64,000 bases of DNA from Aquimarina mycalae (GTDB taxonomy: Bacteria; Bacteroidota; Bacteroidia; Flavobacteriales; Flavobacteriaceae). Positions 61,897-64,000 of this stretch are shown one piece after another. The DNA is taken from contig NZ_JARYGY010000005.1 in the NCBI RefSeq assembly GCF_029906345.1, positions 248,001 to 312,000 on the forward strand, given 5' to 3'. The translations under genes and the position numbers were made by a program. The notes beneath the pieces are model-generated. The model was not told where the DNA came from. It made no database searches and was given only the letters and a program-made list of their open reading frames with translations. The first letter of the stretch is position 1; each line of letters begins with the position of its first letter.

Positions 61897-62601
61897 ATGC
61901 AATTATTTTATAGTGGAAATATTACAGAAACTAGTACTGAATTTGAATTCTCCAGAGAAGAAAGTAAACACATTACTAAAGTACTACGAAAAAAAGAGGG
62001 AGATATCTTACACATTACCAACGGATTAGGATTGTTCTGTACAGGAACGATCACTTTTTCAAGTCCTAATAAATGTATTATTCAAATAGAATCCAAAGAA
62101 CTTCGGATTCCTAAAAATTATAAATTACATCTCGTTGTAGCTCCTACAAAGATGAATGATCGATATGAGTGGTTTTTAGAAAAAGCTACAGAAATAGGTA
62201 TCGATGAGATTACTCCTGTTATTTGTGATCATAGTGAAAGAAAAGTTATAAAACCAGAACGTTTCGAACGCATCCTGCAAAGTGCAATGAAACAATCTTT
62301 ACAATGTTATCTTCCCAAATTAAATCCTGCCATCTCCTTTTCTGAATTTATAACAAAAGAAAATGAGGGTCAATTGCTGATTGCCCATTGTGAAAAGACT
62401 AAAAAACAATCCTTAAAAGACGTTCTCACACTCAATAACACTACTACGCTCCTAATCGGTCCTGAAGGAGATTTTTCTACAAATGAGATACAAAAGGCCA
62501 AAGATGCTGGTTACATTCCGATTACATTAGGAGAAACAAGATTGCGAACTGAAACTGCCGCAATTGTTGCCACACATAGTATCGCATTACTTAATTCATA
62601 A
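61897..62601 (+). CDS. rsmE: 16S rRNA (uracil1498-N3)-methyltransferase
   Basis: SPOUT methyltransferase of 234 residues. A PUA-like N-terminus (SREESKHITKVLRKKEGDIL) leads to the knotted domain with WFLEKATEIGIDEITPVIC, TTLLIGPEGDFSTNEIQKAK and LGETRLRTETAAIVATHSIA. It is 12 bases after tsaD and likely co-transcribed with it. Confidence 0.96.
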   Translation: MQLFYSGNITETSTEFEFSREESKHITKVLRKKEGDILHITNGLGLFCTGTITFSSPNKCIIQIESKELRIPKNYKLHLVVAPTKMNDRYEWFLEKATEIGIDEITPVICDHSERKVIKPERFERILQSAMKQSLQCYLPKLNPAISFSEFITKENEGQLLIAHCEKTKKQSLKDVLTLNNTTTLLIGPEGDFSTNEIQKAKDAGYIPITLGETRLRTETAAIVATHSIALLNS

Positions 62602-62646
62602 TATAAAAAACAAATCTTTATCTTTAAACTCACTAACGCTAAAGAA

Positions 62647-63789
62647 ATGATAGCTAAAATTACTTATTTCATACTAGTAATTATATTGTGTACTAATTGT
62701 TCTTCTAGTAGTAATACTAGTGATGATACTCAACCGCCTGTTGAACCAGTTAATACTATAAGTAATTTAGAATATATCGATGAATTCATAATTCCTGTAC
62801 AAAACATAGATGGTGTTCCTATAGGTGGTTTCTCTGGTATAGACTATAAAAATGGTAATTGGTATATTATAAGTGATGGATCTGATCCTATTAGATATTA
62901 CACAGCCGATATCTCATACAATCAAGATCAGTTTACCAATGTGTCTATTCACACAATGATAGAAATCAAAGATGCTTTGGGTAATTCTTTTTCTGAAAAT
63001 CAAGTAGATCCAGAAGCAATCAGATTTGATACAAGTACAGGAAATCTTATTTATACTAGTGAAGGTGCTATAGCAAATGGGATAAACCCCGCTTTATTAG
63101 AAATTACAACCGACGGAAATCAATTACAAAGTTTTACACTTCCTAACCATTTGGCAGCAAATACCGTTGATGATTTATCAGGTCCTAGGCATAATGGTGC
63201 CTTAGAAGCTTTATCTATAAGTTTTGACACTAATGCATATTGGATAGGTATGGAGCTTCCTCTTATAGAAGATGGGCCTGAGCCTACAATTACAGAAACA
63301 GAATCACCTGTGCGTGTTACACGCATCGATAAATCTACTAAACAAGCAGAAAGGCAATTTGCGTATGAGCTAGATCCCGTTGATAGAGCACCTGCACTTG
63401 GAACAACCTTTACCATTAATGGTCTTGTTGAGATTTTGGAATATGATGAAAATAAATTCTTAGCAATAGAACGTTCCTTCTCATCTGGTTATCTGGATGG
63501 AGGAAATACGGTTAAGATATATAAAGTAGATGCTACAAATGCTACCAATACATTAACTACAACAGTACTTTCTGCTGGAACCTATACTAAAGCTACTAAA
63601 ACATTGTTGTTTGAATTTGAAGATATCCGCAATCAGTTAACGAATGGTATTGTCGATAATATAGAAGGAATTACATTTGGTCCCACATTGATTGATGGTA
63701 GCAAATCTCTGGTAGTTGTTTCTGATAATAATTTTAATGCCTTTTTACCTCAATTGAATCAGTTAATTGTATTTAGGGTGGTTCCTTAA
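62647..63789 (+). CDS. Phytase-like esterase-domain lipoprotein
   Basis: Predicted lipoprotein of 380 residues: signal peptide (about 1-17) with Cys18 in ILCTNCSSSSN; Asn at -1 is unusual but tolerated in this phylum. The mature part matches the esterase-like phytase family (PF13449 from memory): FSGIDYKNGNWYIISDGSDP, QVDPEAIRFDTSTGNLIYTS and NGLVEILEYDENKFLAIERS with ENIEGITFGP-like end. It is a predicted seven-strand propeller-like protein; whether it cleaves phytate or another ester is unknown. It starts 45 bases after rsmE. Confidence 0.85.
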   Translation: MIAKITYFILVIILCTNCSSSSNTSDDTQPPVEPVNTISNLEYIDEFIIPVQNIDGVPIGGFSGIDYKNGNWYIISDGSDPIRYYTADISYNQDQFTNVSIHTMIEIKDALGNSFSENQVDPEAIRFDTSTGNLIYTSEGAIANGINPALLEITTDGNQLQSFTLPNHLAANTVDDLSGPRHNGALEALSISFDTNAYWIGMELPLIEDGPEPTITETESPVRVTRIDKSTKQAERQFAYELDPVDRAPALGTTFTINGLVEILEYDENKFLAIERSFSSGYLDGGNTVKIYKVDATNATNTLTTTVLSAGTYTKATKTLLFEFEDIRNQLTNGIVDNIEGITFGPTLIDGSKSLVVVSDNNFNAFLPQLNQLIVFRVVP

Positions 63790-63930
63790 TTCTGATTGAA
63801 AAACAAAGTTGGTTAGTTTATTTATGTTTAAAAAACTGCAATTCTCCTCTTTAAAATATTTTTATTTTGAATACTTATTTTGGTAAAAACAGAAATAACA
63901 CAACTGTACAAATAATTAAATAATTATATA

Positions 63931-63963
63931 AAAAAACACCTCAATTAGGATCGAGGTGTTTCT
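63931..63963 (-). terminator. Terminator of a minus-strand gene beyond the right edge
   Basis: Stem AAACACCTC / GAGGTGTTT; on the minus strand it is followed by seven T. It lies 22 bases after the stop codon of the partial gene at 63985. Confidence 0.75.
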
Positions 63964-63984
63964 TGATATATAAATTAAAAAATA

Positions 63985-64000
63985 TTATCTAATGATAAGT
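63985..64000 (-). CDS. C-terminal end of a gene entering from the right, probably a T9SS cargo protein
   Basis: Only five codons are visible on the minus strand: L-I-I-R and a TAA stop. The ending resembles the N-I-I-I-R end of the T9SS sorting domain on the PhoD protein in this window, and a terminator hairpin follows. With so little sequence the assignment is a guess. Confidence 0.35.

Noticed and set aside
1..64000. Search by eye for tRNA, rRNA, CRISPR arrays, insertion sequences and prophage genes
   Set aside because: No cloverleaf-like or repeat-spacer patterns, transposases or integrases were seen.

Overview
The window is strongly AT-rich bacterial chromosome from a member of the Bacteroidota, almost certainly a Flavobacteriaceae (an Aquimarina-like marine genus would fit, but the genus is a guess). 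Grounds: an Oar-like TonB-dependent receptor, a PhoD-type phosphatase ending in a type IX secretion (T9SS) sorting domain, DUF3822-rsmD, Kdo/LPS genes, and promoters of the Bacteroidota form TTG-N19..21-TAnnTTTG. I see no rRNA, tRNA, CRISPR array, insertion sequence or prophage. Most genes are core housekeeping genes and nearly all space is coding.

Layout. 1-9.2 kb: edge lipoprotein, hisS, an ABC permease, a TonB receptor, the rpsF-rpsR-rplI operon and an orphan LytTR response regulator. 9.2-16.7 kb: priA, three tandem secreted chalcone-isomerase-like paralogues with a DUF2147 protein, a BrkB-type membrane protein, nadC and rlmH. 16.7-24 kb: an M61-like peptidase, then a minus-strand sensing locus (S41 peptidase, histidine kinase, response regulator, frameshifted serine hydrolase, two related small secreted proteins). 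24-29 kb: a UbiA-like prenyltransferase, maf, a lipoprotein, phhB, yebC and a PlsC-like acyltransferase. 29-36 kb: a fused Kdo cytidylyltransferase/Kdo 8-oxidase, DUF4126, a RecD-like helicase, a DUF3822 gene with rsmD, and a small DHp-like membrane protein. 36-51 kb: an aldo/keto reductase, a NagZ-AmiE-like fusion, a membrane Fe-S respiratory pair, mlaD-like, a cell-wall amidase, lptD, ridA and a PhoD phosphatase. 51.2-55.3 kb: a gene-poor patch with a ridA fossil and a possible tiny-peptide locus, then quinol nitric oxide reductase with a divergent cupin gene. 55.3-64 kb: pfkA, tamB, tsaD, rsmE, a phytase-like lipoprotein and the end of a probable T9SS cargo gene.

How the genes work together. 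A large share serves the envelope: LPS (kdsB-kdnB, lptD), outer-membrane assembly (tamB), lipid transport (mlaD-like), peptidoglycan turnover (NagZ-AmiE, amidase) and secreted proteins. A second group modifies rRNA and tRNA (rlmH, rsmD, rsmE, tsaD, hisS). The nor region is a nitric-oxide defence or respiration module; two near-identical dyads sit at exactly the same distance from the two divergent promoters, pointing to one shared activator.

Best leads for something new: the duplicated nor/cupin dyads; the KdsB-KdnB fusion; the 51.67-51.99 kb mini-locus (dyad, sigma-54-like promoter, two tiny overlapping reading frames, terminator); the two-component/peptidase/secreted-protein locus with a repeated translation leader; and the decayed ridA copy.
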